In this document: in pieces, positions 35,241-43,212 of the stretch | How the letters are laid out: the number at the start of each line of letters is the position of its first letter | Position numbering within the stretch: position 1 is the stretch's first letter | IMG/VR virus record: IMGVR_UViG_3300017731_001834 | Coordinates: 1 to 64,000 of that record | Origin: a virus | Reading direction: 5' to 3' (one strand) | Length of the DNA stretch: 64,000 nt | The notes under the pieces: generated by a model | Told to the model about the DNA's origin: nothing | The model's input: only the letters and a program-made list of their open reading frames with translations | Database searches by the model: none | Program-made: the position numbers and the translations under genes

Positions 35241-37619
35241 TTGTATGGAGACAGACTAAAGAAAATAAATAAGTGGGACAAAGACCAACCAGAATTATTT
35301 GAGTCCGATGTTTCTCCTGAAATTAGGGTGTTGGTGGATAACTACACAGATTCAGACGAACCATCAGTAGGCAACAAGGTTATGATATTTGATATTGAGG
35401 TAGAAGTTACCGATGGTTTTCCTGACCCAAAGAGAGCAGAAAATACAATCACATCAATAGCATTCAATGACCCACTCACAGAAGAATATTATTGTTATGT
35501 CTTAGATACAAAAGATAAACTTGGACTTGGTGAATCACGAACCAAAAAAGATGGTGACATCATTGTTTCATTTTATGATGAATATGATTTATTAAATGCT
35601 TTCTTCAAAAAGTATATGGAGATACAACCAACAATACTAACAGGTTGGAACGTCGAGTTCTTTGATGTAAACTATCTTTATAATAGAGCTCAACAAGTGG
35701 TTGGTAAAGATATAGCCAATTTGTTATCACCAATCGGTCAAGTTCAATGGAGTGATTTCAGTAAAAGATATAAGATAGCTGGTGTTAGTGTTTTAGATTA
35801 TCTAGCACTATATAAAACATTTACATTTAGTCAAAGAGCATCATATCGTTTGGACGCAATTGGTGAGTATGAAGTCGGTGAGAAAAAGGTTGCGTATGAG
35901 GGAACACTAAATGATTTGTATGAGAATGATATAGATAAGTTTGTTCAGTATAACTTACAAGACGTAAAGTTGGTACAAAAACTTGATGACAAACTTAACT
36001 TTATAGACATAGGTAGAGGTATAGCACACTTGGGACATTGTCCTTATGAGGATGTATTCATGTCTTCTCGTTATTTAGAGGGTGCAATATTAGCTTATCT
36101 AAAGAAGAACGGTATCGTGGCACCTAACAAACCACCACGACCTAAAAAATTTGGTAATGATAAATTCGCTGGGGCATATGTACAAGACCCAATCAAGGGT
36201 AAGCATGAGTGGGTTTATGATTTAGATATCACGAGTATGTATCCGTCTTGTATTATGTCTTTGAATATATCACCTGAGACTAAAATAGGAAAGATTGAGG
36301 GTTGGTCGCCAGAAGAGTTTCTAAAAGATAATCACAGAAAAACTTATACCATAACTAAAGATGATAAGGGGATGGGTAAGTTTACAGAAAAAGAATTAAA
36401 AAAGTTTTTAGATGGTAAAGAGATTGGTGTAGCTACTAATGGTGTAATGTATAGAACGGATAAAGATGGACTACTACCTGCTCTTCTAAGAAAGTGGTTT
36501 GATGAAAGGGTAGAGTATCGCAAGTTATCAAAGAAGTTTCATGAAGAGGGTGATAGGGAACAATCAGACTATTTTGATAGAAGACAATACCTACAGAAAG
36601 TTCTGTTAAATAGTTTGTATGGTGTATTAGGATTACCCGTGTTTCGTTTTTATGATTTGGATAACGCAGAGGCTACAACCTACACAGGTCAAACCTTGAT
36701 TAAGTTTACTAAAAAGATTGGTAATTCATATTACAATAAAATATTGAATGACAACGAAAATCATTGTATTTATATAGACACGGATTCGGTGTTCTATTCT
36801 GCAACACCATTAGTGAAGAAAAGATTTCCTGATGTAGATGTAAATGATGAAGATAAAATGTCAAAGTCTATTCTTGAGATAGCCGATGAGATGCAAACAT
36901 ATTTAAATAAAAGTTATGACTACTTTGCTATGAAGTTTTGTAATTTAACAGAACATAGATTCGATATCAAACAAGAGGTTATTGCAAAAAGTGGCTTATT
37001 CGTAACAAAGAAAAGATATGGATTAAAGATTATCAACGACAATGGTAAAAAAGTTGATAAGATGATGGTAAAGGGATTAGATACAGTTCGTAGTAGTTTT
37101 CCTGTAGCGATGAGAACAATGTTAAGTAAGTTGTTAGAGGATATATTAATGGATGTCCCAAAGGATAAGCTAGACAAATTTATTATAAATTTTAGAGAAA
37201 GTATGAAGCTGATGGAGTTTGATAAGATAGCAGTTCCAACAAGCGTAAAGGGAATAAAAAAATATAGAACCGATGGTGGATTGTTCAGTTCATACGCAAA
37301 AGGAACACCAGTTCATGTTAAGTCAGCTTTATTCTATAATGATATATTAACGCATATGAAGATTTCAAAAAGATTTACAGAAATATTTGATGGTGAAAAA
37401 ATTAAGTGGGTATATTTAAAAAACAATCCGATAGGTATAGAGACAATGGCTTACAAAGGACACGAAGACCCACCAAAGATATTAGAGTTTATAAGACAAT
37501 TTATAAATCCTGATAAGTTATATAAACAAGCACTACACAAAAAAATTATGATGCTATACGAAGCGTTGGGTTGGGACGAACCCACGGATGCATCAAAAAC
37601 AATGGAACGTTTTTTTTAA
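35241..37619 (+). CDS. 43: DNA polymerase, family B (gp43-like)
   Basis: Main replicative polymerase with proofreading. From TTG 35241 it is 792 residues, shorter than T4 gp43 (898). Exonuclease motifs: FDIEVEV (D51, E53), WNVEFFDVNYLYNR, YNLQDVKLV. Polymerase motifs: DLDITSMYPS near 328, KVLLNSLYGVLG near 453, YIDTDSVFY near 511. The C-terminal end is a clamp-contact-like KTMERFF. TTG 35241 has no good ribosome site, and homologous-looking sequence continues upstream in the same frame to 35172 and then in another frame to 35113, so the intact protein was probably about 835 residues. Confidence 0.93.
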   Translation: MYGDRLKKINKWDKDQPELFESDVSPEIRVLVDNYTDSDEPSVGNKVMIFDIEVEVTDGFPDPKRAENTITSIAFNDPLTEEYYCYVLDTKDKLGLGESRTKKDGDIIVSFYDEYDLLNAFFKKYMEIQPTILTGWNVEFFDVNYLYNRAQQVVGKDIANLLSPIGQVQWSDFSKRYKIAGVSVLDYLALYKTFTFSQRASYRLDAIGEYEVGEKKVAYEGTLNDLYENDIDKFVQYNLQDVKLVQKLDDKLNFIDIGRGIAHLGHCPYEDVFMSSRYLEGAILAYLKKNGIVAPNKPPRPKKFGNDKFAGAYVQDPIKGKHEWVYDLDITSMYPSCIMSLNISPETKIGKIEGWSPEEFLKDNHRKTYTITKDDKGMGKFTEKELKKFLDGKEIGVATNGVMYRTDKDGLLPALLRKWFDERVEYRKLSKKFHEEGDREQSDYFDRRQYLQKVLLNSLYGVLGLPVFRFYDLDNAEATTYTGQTLIKFTKKIGNSYYNKILNDNENHCIYIDTDSVFYSATPLVKKRFPDVDVNDEDKMSKSILEIADEMQTYLNKSYDYFAMKFCNLTEHRFDIKQEVIAKSGLFVTKKRYGLKIINDNGKKVDKMMVKGLDTVRSSFPVAMRTMLSKLLEDILMDVPKDKLDKFIINFRESMKLMEFDKIAVPTSVKGIKKYRTDGGLFSSYAKGTPVHVKSALFYNDILTHMKISKRFTEIFDGEKIKWVYLKNNPIGIETMAYKGHEDPPKILEFIRQFINPDKLYKQALHKKIMMLYEALGWDEPTDASKTMERFF

Positions 37620-37631
37620 TAGGAGAATAAA

Positions 37632-38357
37632 ATGAATAAAAGTAAATTGGTTAGTTTTATAGGTAAGTATTATCTAAATGGAACTGTCAACTCAGTTATA
37701 TTAAATAGTAGTTCAGATAGAAAGCAATTATCATGTAGGTTTATCTCAGGCGATAAGAATCTATTAGGTGAGGTAAAAATGGATGATTGGGATTTCGAAA
37801 CATCTGAAATAGGTATCTACTCTACAGACCAACTATTAAAGTTGTTGTCTGTGCTAGATGAGGATATCAGAGTAAACTTAACAAAGGCTGGTGATAAAGC
37901 AATATCACTAAAAGTGAATGACTCTACGTCAGCTGTAAATTATATGTTAAGTGATACAACGGTTATAAATGCACCACCACAAATGAAGCAAGTACCAGAG
38001 TTTGAATTAGAGATAGACGTGACGCCAGCTCTAATTAATAAATTTATATCAGGTAAAAGTGCTTTGTCTGAGGAAGAACATTTTACTGTTATTACTGATG
38101 GGACTAGCACAAAGTTAGTTATAGGATACGCTTCTGTAAATACGAATAGAGTGACCATTCCTGTTACTACTAACAAGGATAGTGTGATACCAAACACATC
38201 ATTTGATGCTAATCTTTTCAAAGAAGTCCTTTCTGCAAATAAAGAATGTGAAAGTGCAACTTTATTCGTTAGTAGTGAGGGATTATCTAAGATTACTTTT
38301 GAAATAGATAAATACTCAGCTACATATTACTTAGTTGCAAAGAGTACAAGTGACTAA
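37632..38357 (+). CDS. 45: Sliding clamp (gp45-like)
   Basis: Trimeric processivity clamp that tethers gp43 to DNA and, in T4, also activates late transcription. It has 241 residues (T4 gp45 has 228). Recognisable are KSKLVSFIGKYYLNGTVNSV, LGEVKMDDWDFE, IYSTDQLLKLLSVLD, and a C-terminal domain of repeated strands (SVIPNTSFDANLFKEVL). Excellent ribosome site AGGAGAATAAA 12 bases after gp43. It overlaps the next gene by 8 bases. Confidence 0.92.
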   Translation: MNKSKLVSFIGKYYLNGTVNSVILNSSSDRKQLSCRFISGDKNLLGEVKMDDWDFETSEIGIYSTDQLLKLLSVLDEDIRVNLTKAGDKAISLKVNDSTSAVNYMLSDTTVINAPPQMKQVPEFELEIDVTPALINKFISGKSALSEEEHFTVITDGTSTKLVIGYASVNTNRVTIPVTTNKDSVIPNTSFDANLFKEVLSANKECESATLFVSSEGLSKITFEIDKYSATYYLVAKSTSD

Positions 38358-39120
38358 AACTTGTGATACAAGTAAGGTATCGATAAGAGAAATACCTAAA
38401 GCAACAGCAAAGAAAATGATTAAGAAGAATCATTATACTCATTCATTTTCTTCTTGTAGATTTGCTTTAGGTATCTTCTATCAAAAAGATACACAACATA
38501 AGTTCTTTGATGATATTGATGAAGAGTTAATCGGTTGTATGAGTTATGGTTATCCTGTGGGTAGAAGTGTTGTCGGTTCAATCTTTACCGATGAAAAGAT
38601 GCTAGGGACTAATAATATTTTAGAACTAACAAGGCTTTTCATTCATGATGGTTATGGAAAAAATATTGAATCCTTTTCAATATCACAATCGTTTAAGTGG
38701 CTGAAACAAAATGCAAAAGATATCAAAGTTTTAATATCATATGCAGACCCAACGGTAAAACATAATGGTAGTATATATCAGGCAACGAATTGGTTATATC
38801 AAGGTGAGGGACTGAATCTTATGCCAAACTATTCTGTATCACTAACCGAAGAACCATATGAATGGATACATAGTCGTACGGTATTTTCAAGGTTCGGTAG
38901 TCACAATATAGAAAAGTTAGGTAAGGCTATTGGTCACACGTTTTGGAGAATGAGAGAACTTGAAAAACACAGATATGTATTTTTTCTTGGTAATAAGAAA
39001 GAAAACAAACTATTTATAAATAAGTTGAAGTATCAGAAGCTGACTTATCCAAAAGTTGGCGATATCAAAATAGAAATCACAAAACACAAAGTAAAAGAGA
39101 AAAAAGGGTTTTATGAGTAA
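38350..39120 (+). CDS. GNAT-fold protein, Mom-like DNA modification candidate
   Basis: From GTG 38350 it is 256 residues (an upstream TTG at 38335 is also possible). It has the pattern of Mom-like phage proteins with an acetyltransferase fold: KNHYTHSFSSCRFALGIF, ELIGCMSYGYPVGR, ILELTRLFIHDGYGKN, then VLISYADPTVKHNGSIYQAT and NWLYQGEG. Phage Mu Mom modifies adenine in DNA to block restriction. Assignment is by remembered motif, and the basic C-terminal tail (KHKVKEKKG) fits DNA contact. It lies between clamp and clamp-loader genes. An Nmad1 protein, another modification-linked family, is 1.8 kb downstream. Confidence 0.6.
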   Translation: MTKTCDTSKVSIREIPKATAKKMIKKNHYTHSFSSCRFALGIFYQKDTQHKFFDDIDEELIGCMSYGYPVGRSVVGSIFTDEKMLGTNNILELTRLFIHDGYGKNIESFSISQSFKWLKQNAKDIKVLISYADPTVKHNGSIYQATNWLYQGEGLNLMPNYSVSLTEEPYEWIHSRTVFSRFGSHNIEKLGKAIGHTFWRMRELEKHRYVFFLGNKKENKLFINKLKYQKLTYPKVGDIKIEITKHKVKEKKGFYE

Positions 39121-40027
39121 TTCATTATGGGTTGAAAAGTATCGACCAAATACATTAGATAATTATATCGGTAATGACCATTTAAAATCTAAGGTGGAAA
39201 ATTATTTAAAAAGTGGTGACCTACCACATTTATTACTTTATGGTAAAGCAGGAACAGGTAAAACTACGCTTGCCAAACTATTGGTTAATAATATAGAGTG
39301 TGATTATTTATACATTAATGCTAGTGATGAAAACAACGTTGATACTGTTAGAACAAAAGTAAAGAACTTTGCTTCAACAGTAGGTTTTAAAGATATGAAA
39401 GTTATTATCTTGGATGAGTGTGATTATATTACACCAAATGCACAAGCTGCACTTCGTAATCTAATGGAGACATTCTCAAAACATTGTAGGTTCATATTGA
39501 CTTGTAATTATGTAGAAAGAATTATCGACCCAATTCAGAGTCGGTGTCAATCATTTCAGATTATACCACCAAGTAAAAGTGAAGTTGCTAAACACTTACA
39601 TAATATTCTTATTCAAGAAAATGTGATAGATTCACCTGAGGATATAAAGATTTTGGTTGAAAGTAGTTATCCTGATATTAGAAGAGTAATAAACGCTGCA
39701 CAAAGAAATGTTGTAAATGGTAAATTAAAACTTGATACCACAAGTATTATACAGAATGATTATAAATTAAAGTTATTAAGAATTTTAGAAACAAAAAATA
39801 AGAAAGACGCTTTTGTAGAAATAAGAAAACTTTTGGCTGACAATACAGTGACAGACTTCGCAGACCTATTCAGATTATTATATGATGAGGTTGATGGTTA
39901 TGGTAAAGGTCATGTGGCTGAGTGTATTCTGATTATAGCAAGGTATGAACTTTCAGATGGTCAAGTAGTTGATAAAGAAATCAATGCTATGGCTATGTTA
40001 ATTGAATTATTAGGAGTAATAAAATGA
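39113..40027 (+). CDS. 44: Clamp loader large subunit (gp44-like)
   Basis: AAA+ ATPase that opens the gp45 ring and loads it at primer ends. It has 304 residues (T4 gp44 has 319). N-terminal WVEKYRPNTLDNYIG, Walker A GKAGTGKT (44-51), Walker B VIILDECD (D101), and the SRC motif IQSRCQSF with the Arg finger. A C-terminal collar domain follows. It overlaps its neighbours by 8 bases upstream and 4 bases downstream (ATGA), in the order 45, Mom-like, 44, zinc-ribbon, small protein, 62. Confidence 0.95.
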   Translation: MSNSLWVEKYRPNTLDNYIGNDHLKSKVENYLKSGDLPHLLLYGKAGTGKTTLAKLLVNNIECDYLYINASDENNVDTVRTKVKNFASTVGFKDMKVIILDECDYITPNAQAALRNLMETFSKHCRFILTCNYVERIIDPIQSRCQSFQIIPPSKSEVAKHLHNILIQENVIDSPEDIKILVESSYPDIRRVINAAQRNVVNGKLKLDTTSIIQNDYKLKLLRILETKNKKDAFVEIRKLLADNTVTDFADLFRLLYDEVDGYGKGHVAECILIIARYELSDGQVVDKEINAMAMLIELLGVIK

Positions 40028-40302
40028 GTATGCACCCACAAGGTAGAATACAAAAACAAAAACAACAAGTACAAGTTGATTTAAAACAAGCTGAAACTAT
40101 TAAATGTGGTGATTGTGGTAACTATTTATTTATAACATCATTCATATTAAAAAAGTTATCAGCCTTAGTTTCACCAAATGGTCAAGAATCATTAATACCC
40201 GTTCAAGTTTATAGTTGTGGTAATTGTGGTAAGGTAGCTGATGGGTTTTTAGATGGTTCAGGTGTAAGTGAGAGTGTACAATCAAATGTCAAAAAAGGAT
40301 AG
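40024..40302 (+). CDS. Zinc-ribbon protein
   Basis: A 92-residue protein with two Cys pairs, CGDCGN (near 33) and CGNCGK (near 73), making one treble-clef or ribbon zinc site. The N-terminus is Gln/Lys-rich. It starts within the gp44 stop (ATGA) and overlaps the next small gene by 17 bases. Placement between the two clamp-loader genes suggests a replication or transcription accessory factor, possibly equivalent to small late-transcription proteins of T4, but no family is recognised. Confidence 0.65.
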   Translation: MSMHPQGRIQKQKQQVQVDLKQAETIKCGDCGNYLFITSFILKKLSALVSPNGQESLIPVQVYSCGNCGKVADGFLDGSGVSESVQSNVKKG

Positions 40303-40444
40303 ATACTCTGAAGCTGGTAAAGGTGATGGACTACGAAGAGGTATAAGTTATGAAGAGTGGGAAAAAAGATATGAAAAAATATTCGGTAAAAAAGAAGAGT
40401 CTATTCGACCACATAAAACAGATAACAGCGGTTCAAAGTCCTAA
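40286..40444 (+). CDS. Small conserved phage protein (GKGD-R type)
   Basis: A 52-residue protein: SEAGKGDGLRRGISYEEW, then KRYEKIFGKK. The GKGD--R------W---Y--IF pattern is a widespread tiny-protein family in T4-like marine phages (from memory), function unknown. It overlaps the zinc-ribbon gene by 17 bases and gp62 by 95 bases in another frame, an unusually long overlap. The matching family pattern is why I accept it despite the overlap. Confidence 0.6.
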   Translation: MSKKDRYSEAGKGDGLRRGISYEEWEKRYEKIFGKKEESIRPHKTDNSGSKS

Positions 40445-40868
40445 TTATTGGGAAGAGATTTCAGACGAAGATAAAAAAACTTGGTCTAATTATATGGTTC
40501 ATAGATTCCTATCAATGAAGATGGAATGGGTTGAATTAGTAAATGAATTACAAAAGTATAATTTGGAGTCAAAAGATTTGTACAAATTATACGCCAATGT
40601 TTTACCAAAGGGTAAACAATGGTTAAAATATATTAAGGGAGAAAAACGAATGGAACATCCACAATGGTTAATTAATTTAGTATCATTACATATGAAGAAT
40701 AGTAGGAAAGAAGCCTATGACGCTGTTGAAATGTATATGTTAACAGAGGGCGGTATGCTTGAGTTAGCAGAGCTTTGTAAAAAATACGGAGTTGAACCAA
40801 AGAAAATAGAAAAAGCTGGATTAAATGTATTAGGTAGTGTAGGCGGATATACCGCTGGAAATGGCTAA
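40350..40868 (+). CDS. 62: Clamp loader small subunit (gp62-like)
   Basis: A 172-residue partner of gp44. The middle (KSLFDHIKQITA, NYMVHRFLSMKMEWVELVNE, LYKLYANVLPKGKQWLKYIK) matches the gp62 pattern of T4-like marine phages. I chose ATG 40350 for its GAAGAGGTATAAGTT ribosome site; ATG 40371 is possible. After residue ~105 there is an extra helical domain (HPQWLINLVSLHMKNSRKEA; LAELCKKYGVEPKKIEKAG) not obvious in T4 gp62 (187 residues). Its location next to gp44 supports the call. The promoter of the next unit begins right after its stop. Confidence 0.7.
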   Translation: MKSGKKDMKKYSVKKKSLFDHIKQITAVQSPNYWEEISDEDKKTWSNYMVHRFLSMKMEWVELVNELQKYNLESKDLYKLYANVLPKGKQWLKYIKGEKRMEHPQWLINLVSLHMKNSRKEAYDAVEMYMLTEGGMLELAELCKKYGVEPKKIEKAGLNVLGSVGGYTAGNG

Positions 40869-40876
40869 AAAAATAC

Positions 40877-40906
40877 TTGACTTATATACGATTTTATTCG
40901 TATATT
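40877..40906 (+). promoter_or_regulatory. Sigma70-type promoter upstream of Nmad1 gene
   Basis: TTGACT (40877-40882), 18 bases, TATATT (40901-40906), with AGGAGAAATAT and ATG 40932 just downstream. Near twin of the gp43 promoter. Confidence 0.78.
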
Positions 40907-40931
40907 CAGTTATGTAAATTAGGAGAAATAT

Positions 40932-41315
40932 ATGGAAAAGGTTATAAAAGATAGTCCTCGTGTAAAATCAGAGGAGTATGATGTTATTCAAAAGATGGAA
41001 GAAGAGTGGCCAGAGATGACCACCGAGTTCAAGAAGATTCAAAAAGAACAATATGAATTATTCTTACATAAACAACACGATTATGGTCCTGGTAATATTT
41101 CAGTAGGTACAAACCTACAAACACCTGAAGAAGTAAAATTATCATTAACAGGCTTATGGTTTCGTATGAATGATAAGCTACAAAGGATGAAAACATTGTT
41201 AATGGGAAATAAAGAATCAGCCGTACAAGATGAACCATTAGAAGATGCTTATCTTGATGTTTCAAATTATGGAATCATAGCTACGTTAGTTGGTCGTGGT
41301 AAGTGGGGAAAATGA
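40932..41315 (+). CDS. Nmad1-type (DUF1599) protein
   Basis: A 127-residue protein matching the nucleotide-modification-associated domain 1 family: EQYELFLHKQHDYGPGNISV, TGLWFRMNDKLQRMKTLL, then PLEDAYLDVSNYGIIA. The family is common in phages and has been linked by gene context to modified DNA bases; its reaction is not established. It is the first gene after a strong promoter, so it is probably expressed early. Together with the Mom-like gene it hints that this phage's DNA is modified. Overlaps the nuclease gene as ATGA. Confidence 0.75.
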   Translation: MEKVIKDSPRVKSEEYDVIQKMEEEWPEMTTEFKKIQKEQYELFLHKQHDYGPGNISVGTNLQTPEEVKLSLTGLWFRMNDKLQRMKTLLMGNKESAVQDEPLEDAYLDVSNYGIIATLVGRGKWGK

Positions 41316-42175
41316 AACGAATAAGTTATAGTCAGTATAGTCAATGGGATGTATGTCCTTACAAGTGGAAGCTTAACTACGTAGACAAGTTAAGTAAATT
41401 TACAGATAATATACATACTTTGTTTGGGACTTCCATGCATGAAGTCTTACAAACCTACTTAACTGTAATGTATGAAGACACGGTCAAAATGGCTGATGCT
41501 CTACCCCTACAAGAGATGTTATTAAAAAGGATGAAAACTAATTACTCACAAATCATGGGTAGAAATGGTGGAGAGGTTTTTGTAGAACAACATGATATGG
41601 AAGAGTTTTATCAGCATGGACTTCTAATATTAGAATGGTTCAAAAAGAAACGTGGTATGTATTTTAGTAAAAAAGGTTATGAGTTAGTTGGCATAGAGGT
41701 TCCAATAGACTATGTGATGGATGATGGTATTAAGTTCATTGGTTATATTGATGTATTGATTCATGATAAGGTGAGAGATAGATATAAGATTATAGATATT
41801 AAGACCTCAACAATGGGTTGGAATAAGTATCAGAAAGCTGATAAGAATAAAACAGACCAATTATTATTATATAAGAATTTTTGGGGCGCTCAGAATGAGG
41901 TTCCATTAGATAAAATAGATGTAGAATATTTTATCGTAAAAAGAAAACTATACGAGAAGTTAGATTTTCCACAACGTAGGGTACAAACCTTTATACCAGC
42001 CAATGGTAAACCAAGCATAAACAAAGTAGTTAACAATGTAAACAGATTTGTAGAAGAATGTTTCATAGGTGATGAGCACAATGTTGAGAGAGATTATATG
42101 AAAAATCCATCAAAGAAAAATTGTAGATTCTGTGAATTTAATCAAACAGAACATTGTGACGTAGGAGTAAAATAA
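41312..42175 (+). CDS. PD-(D/E)XK nuclease, RecB/Cas4-like
   Basis: A 287-residue nuclease of the RecB C-terminal / Cas4-like type. ISYSQYSQWDVCPYKWKL provides the first Cys, then FGTSMHEVLQ (catalytic His), FIGYIDVLIHD (D), YKIIDIKTST (D-x-K) and a C-terminal CRFCEFNQTEHC cluster. The four-Cys arrangement is the same as in Fe-S-bearing Cas4/AddB-type nucleases. I chose ATG 41312 with GGGG upstream. Likely roles are DNA end processing or recombination, or degradation of host DNA; no Cas genes are nearby. Confidence 0.88.
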   Translation: MKRISYSQYSQWDVCPYKWKLNYVDKLSKFTDNIHTLFGTSMHEVLQTYLTVMYEDTVKMADALPLQEMLLKRMKTNYSQIMGRNGGEVFVEQHDMEEFYQHGLLILEWFKKKRGMYFSKKGYELVGIEVPIDYVMDDGIKFIGYIDVLIHDKVRDRYKIIDIKTSTMGWNKYQKADKNKTDQLLLYKNFWGAQNEVPLDKIDVEYFIVKRKLYEKLDFPQRRVQTFIPANGKPSINKVVNNVNRFVEECFIGDEHNVERDYMKNPSKKNCRFCEFNQTEHCDVGVK

Positions 42176-42588
42176 TGACTAGAGTTGCTAACATTAGATT
42201 AAAACTTTCTGATTTTATAAACACAGATTTAGAAAACGTAATCATGGAGAAGATAAAAGATATAGAGCAAAGCTTAAGAATAAAGTTTGTTTTGTATTTT
42301 TGGATTGACAATCAAGACGTTGACCTAAAAAGTTTTTATGAAAGGTGGAAAGATAATTTATCAATCAAAACAATAATTAAAAATGATGCAAATCTATCTG
42401 CTAACGAATTCATTTTCTTTGATATAGCACCACATGATATAGGATATCATTCCAACGTTAGATTCCAATCAAAATATAAGTATATTGAAACGATACCACA
42501 TATACTATCAGATTTGTATGACGTGGCTAAATTTACAACCTCAACTCATACAATGAAACCACAGAAAAGAAATGATTATGAAGACTAA
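42175..42588 (+). CDS. Hypothetical protein
   Basis: A 137-residue alpha/beta protein with no motif I recognise (RIKFVLYFWIDNQDVDLKSF; FIFFDIAPHDIGYHSNVRF). It shares one base with the previous stop (TAATG) and overlaps the next gene by 17 bases, so it is translated with the nuclease and SLOG genes. Function unknown. Confidence 0.55.
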   Translation: MTRVANIRLKLSDFINTDLENVIMEKIKDIEQSLRIKFVLYFWIDNQDVDLKSFYERWKDNLSIKTIIKNDANLSANEFIFFDIAPHDIGYHSNVRFQSKYKYIETIPHILSDLYDVAKFTTSTHTMKPQKRNDYED

Positions 42589-42985
42589 AATAGCAATAAT
42601 CGGTAGTAGGGTCTATACAAATAATAAAAAAATAAAAGACTTTATTTATAATTTAAAGGAAAAGTATAAGGATGACGTTGTGATTGTTAGTGGTGGTCAA
42701 CCACAAGGTGCTGATGGATATGCAAAAAAATATGCTTTAGAGTTTGATATGAATTATAAGGAGTTTCCACCAGCGCATTATAATTGGAATATGCATTGTG
42801 TTTTACCAGCGACCGAGTATAAAAAAACATATTATGTTTCGAATTATATTAAAAGAAATAAACAACTCGCTGAGTATTCAGATATTATAGTAGCTTTCAT
42901 GCCAGAGGGTCAAGTCACAAGAGGTACCAGTTCAACTTTAGAATATGCAGTTAAGAAAAAAAAGTTGATTAAAATAATGAGTTAG
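42572..42985 (+). CDS. SLOG-superfamily protein (DUF2493/DprA-like)
   Basis: A 137-residue Rossmann-like protein: KIAIIGSRVY, VVIVSGGQPQGADGYAKKYA, DIIVAFMPEGQVTRGTSSTL, then EYAVKKKK. The SGG--GAD and GT--T motifs bind nucleotide-type ligands in SLOG proteins; relatives include DprA, Lonely-guy enzymes and SLOG sensors. In phages it may sense or hydrolyse a nucleotide signal or handle single-stranded DNA. Start could be 42572 or 42578. Last gene before a short gap with an ATATTTAT copy. Confidence 0.75.
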   Translation: MIMKTKIAIIGSRVYTNNKKIKDFIYNLKEKYKDDVVIVSGGQPQGADGYAKKYALEFDMNYKEFPPAHYNWNMHCVLPATEYKKTYYVSNYIKRNKQLAEYSDIIVAFMPEGQVTRGTSSTLEYAVKKKKLIKIMS

Positions 42986-42988
42986 TAT

Positions 42989-42996
42989 ATATTTAT
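42989..42996 (+). promoter_or_regulatory. ATATTTAT motif ahead of small genes and glycan cluster
   Basis: Four bases after the SLOG stop and 24 bases before ATG 43021, in an AT-only stretch. It is the last gap of more than 30 bases before the 20-kb glycan cluster, so a promoter for that cluster could lie here. Confidence 0.33.
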
Positions 42997-43020
42997 ATAT
43001 GTATATACAGAGGTTTTATT

Positions 43021-43212
43021 ATGAATTACAAACTAACATCAGTAAAAATATTGAAAGAATTATATAAAAATTTCAAGACAAGCACGGTTGAAAGCGAATT
43101 TACGTTACAAAAATTAGTAAATCGTTCAATGGATTTATATGTGCTTGATTCTGATTTTAAAAATAAAATAAATTCTTATAACAACTTAATACCAAGTGGG
43201 AGTAGATTATGA
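43021..43212 (+). CDS. Small conserved phage protein
   Basis: A 63-residue basic protein (TSVKILKELYKNFKTSTVES; LQKLVNRSMDLYVLDSDF; ending IPSGSRL). I recall close relatives of this size in many marine T4-like phages, always without known function. The ribosome site AGAGGTTTTATT is good. It overlaps the next gene by 4 bases. A DNA-binding (ribbon-helix-helix-like) role is conceivable given length and charge, not shown. Confidence 0.6.
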   Translation: MNYKLTSVKILKELYKNFKTSTVESEFTLQKLVNRSMDLYVLDSDFKNKINSYNNLIPSGSRL

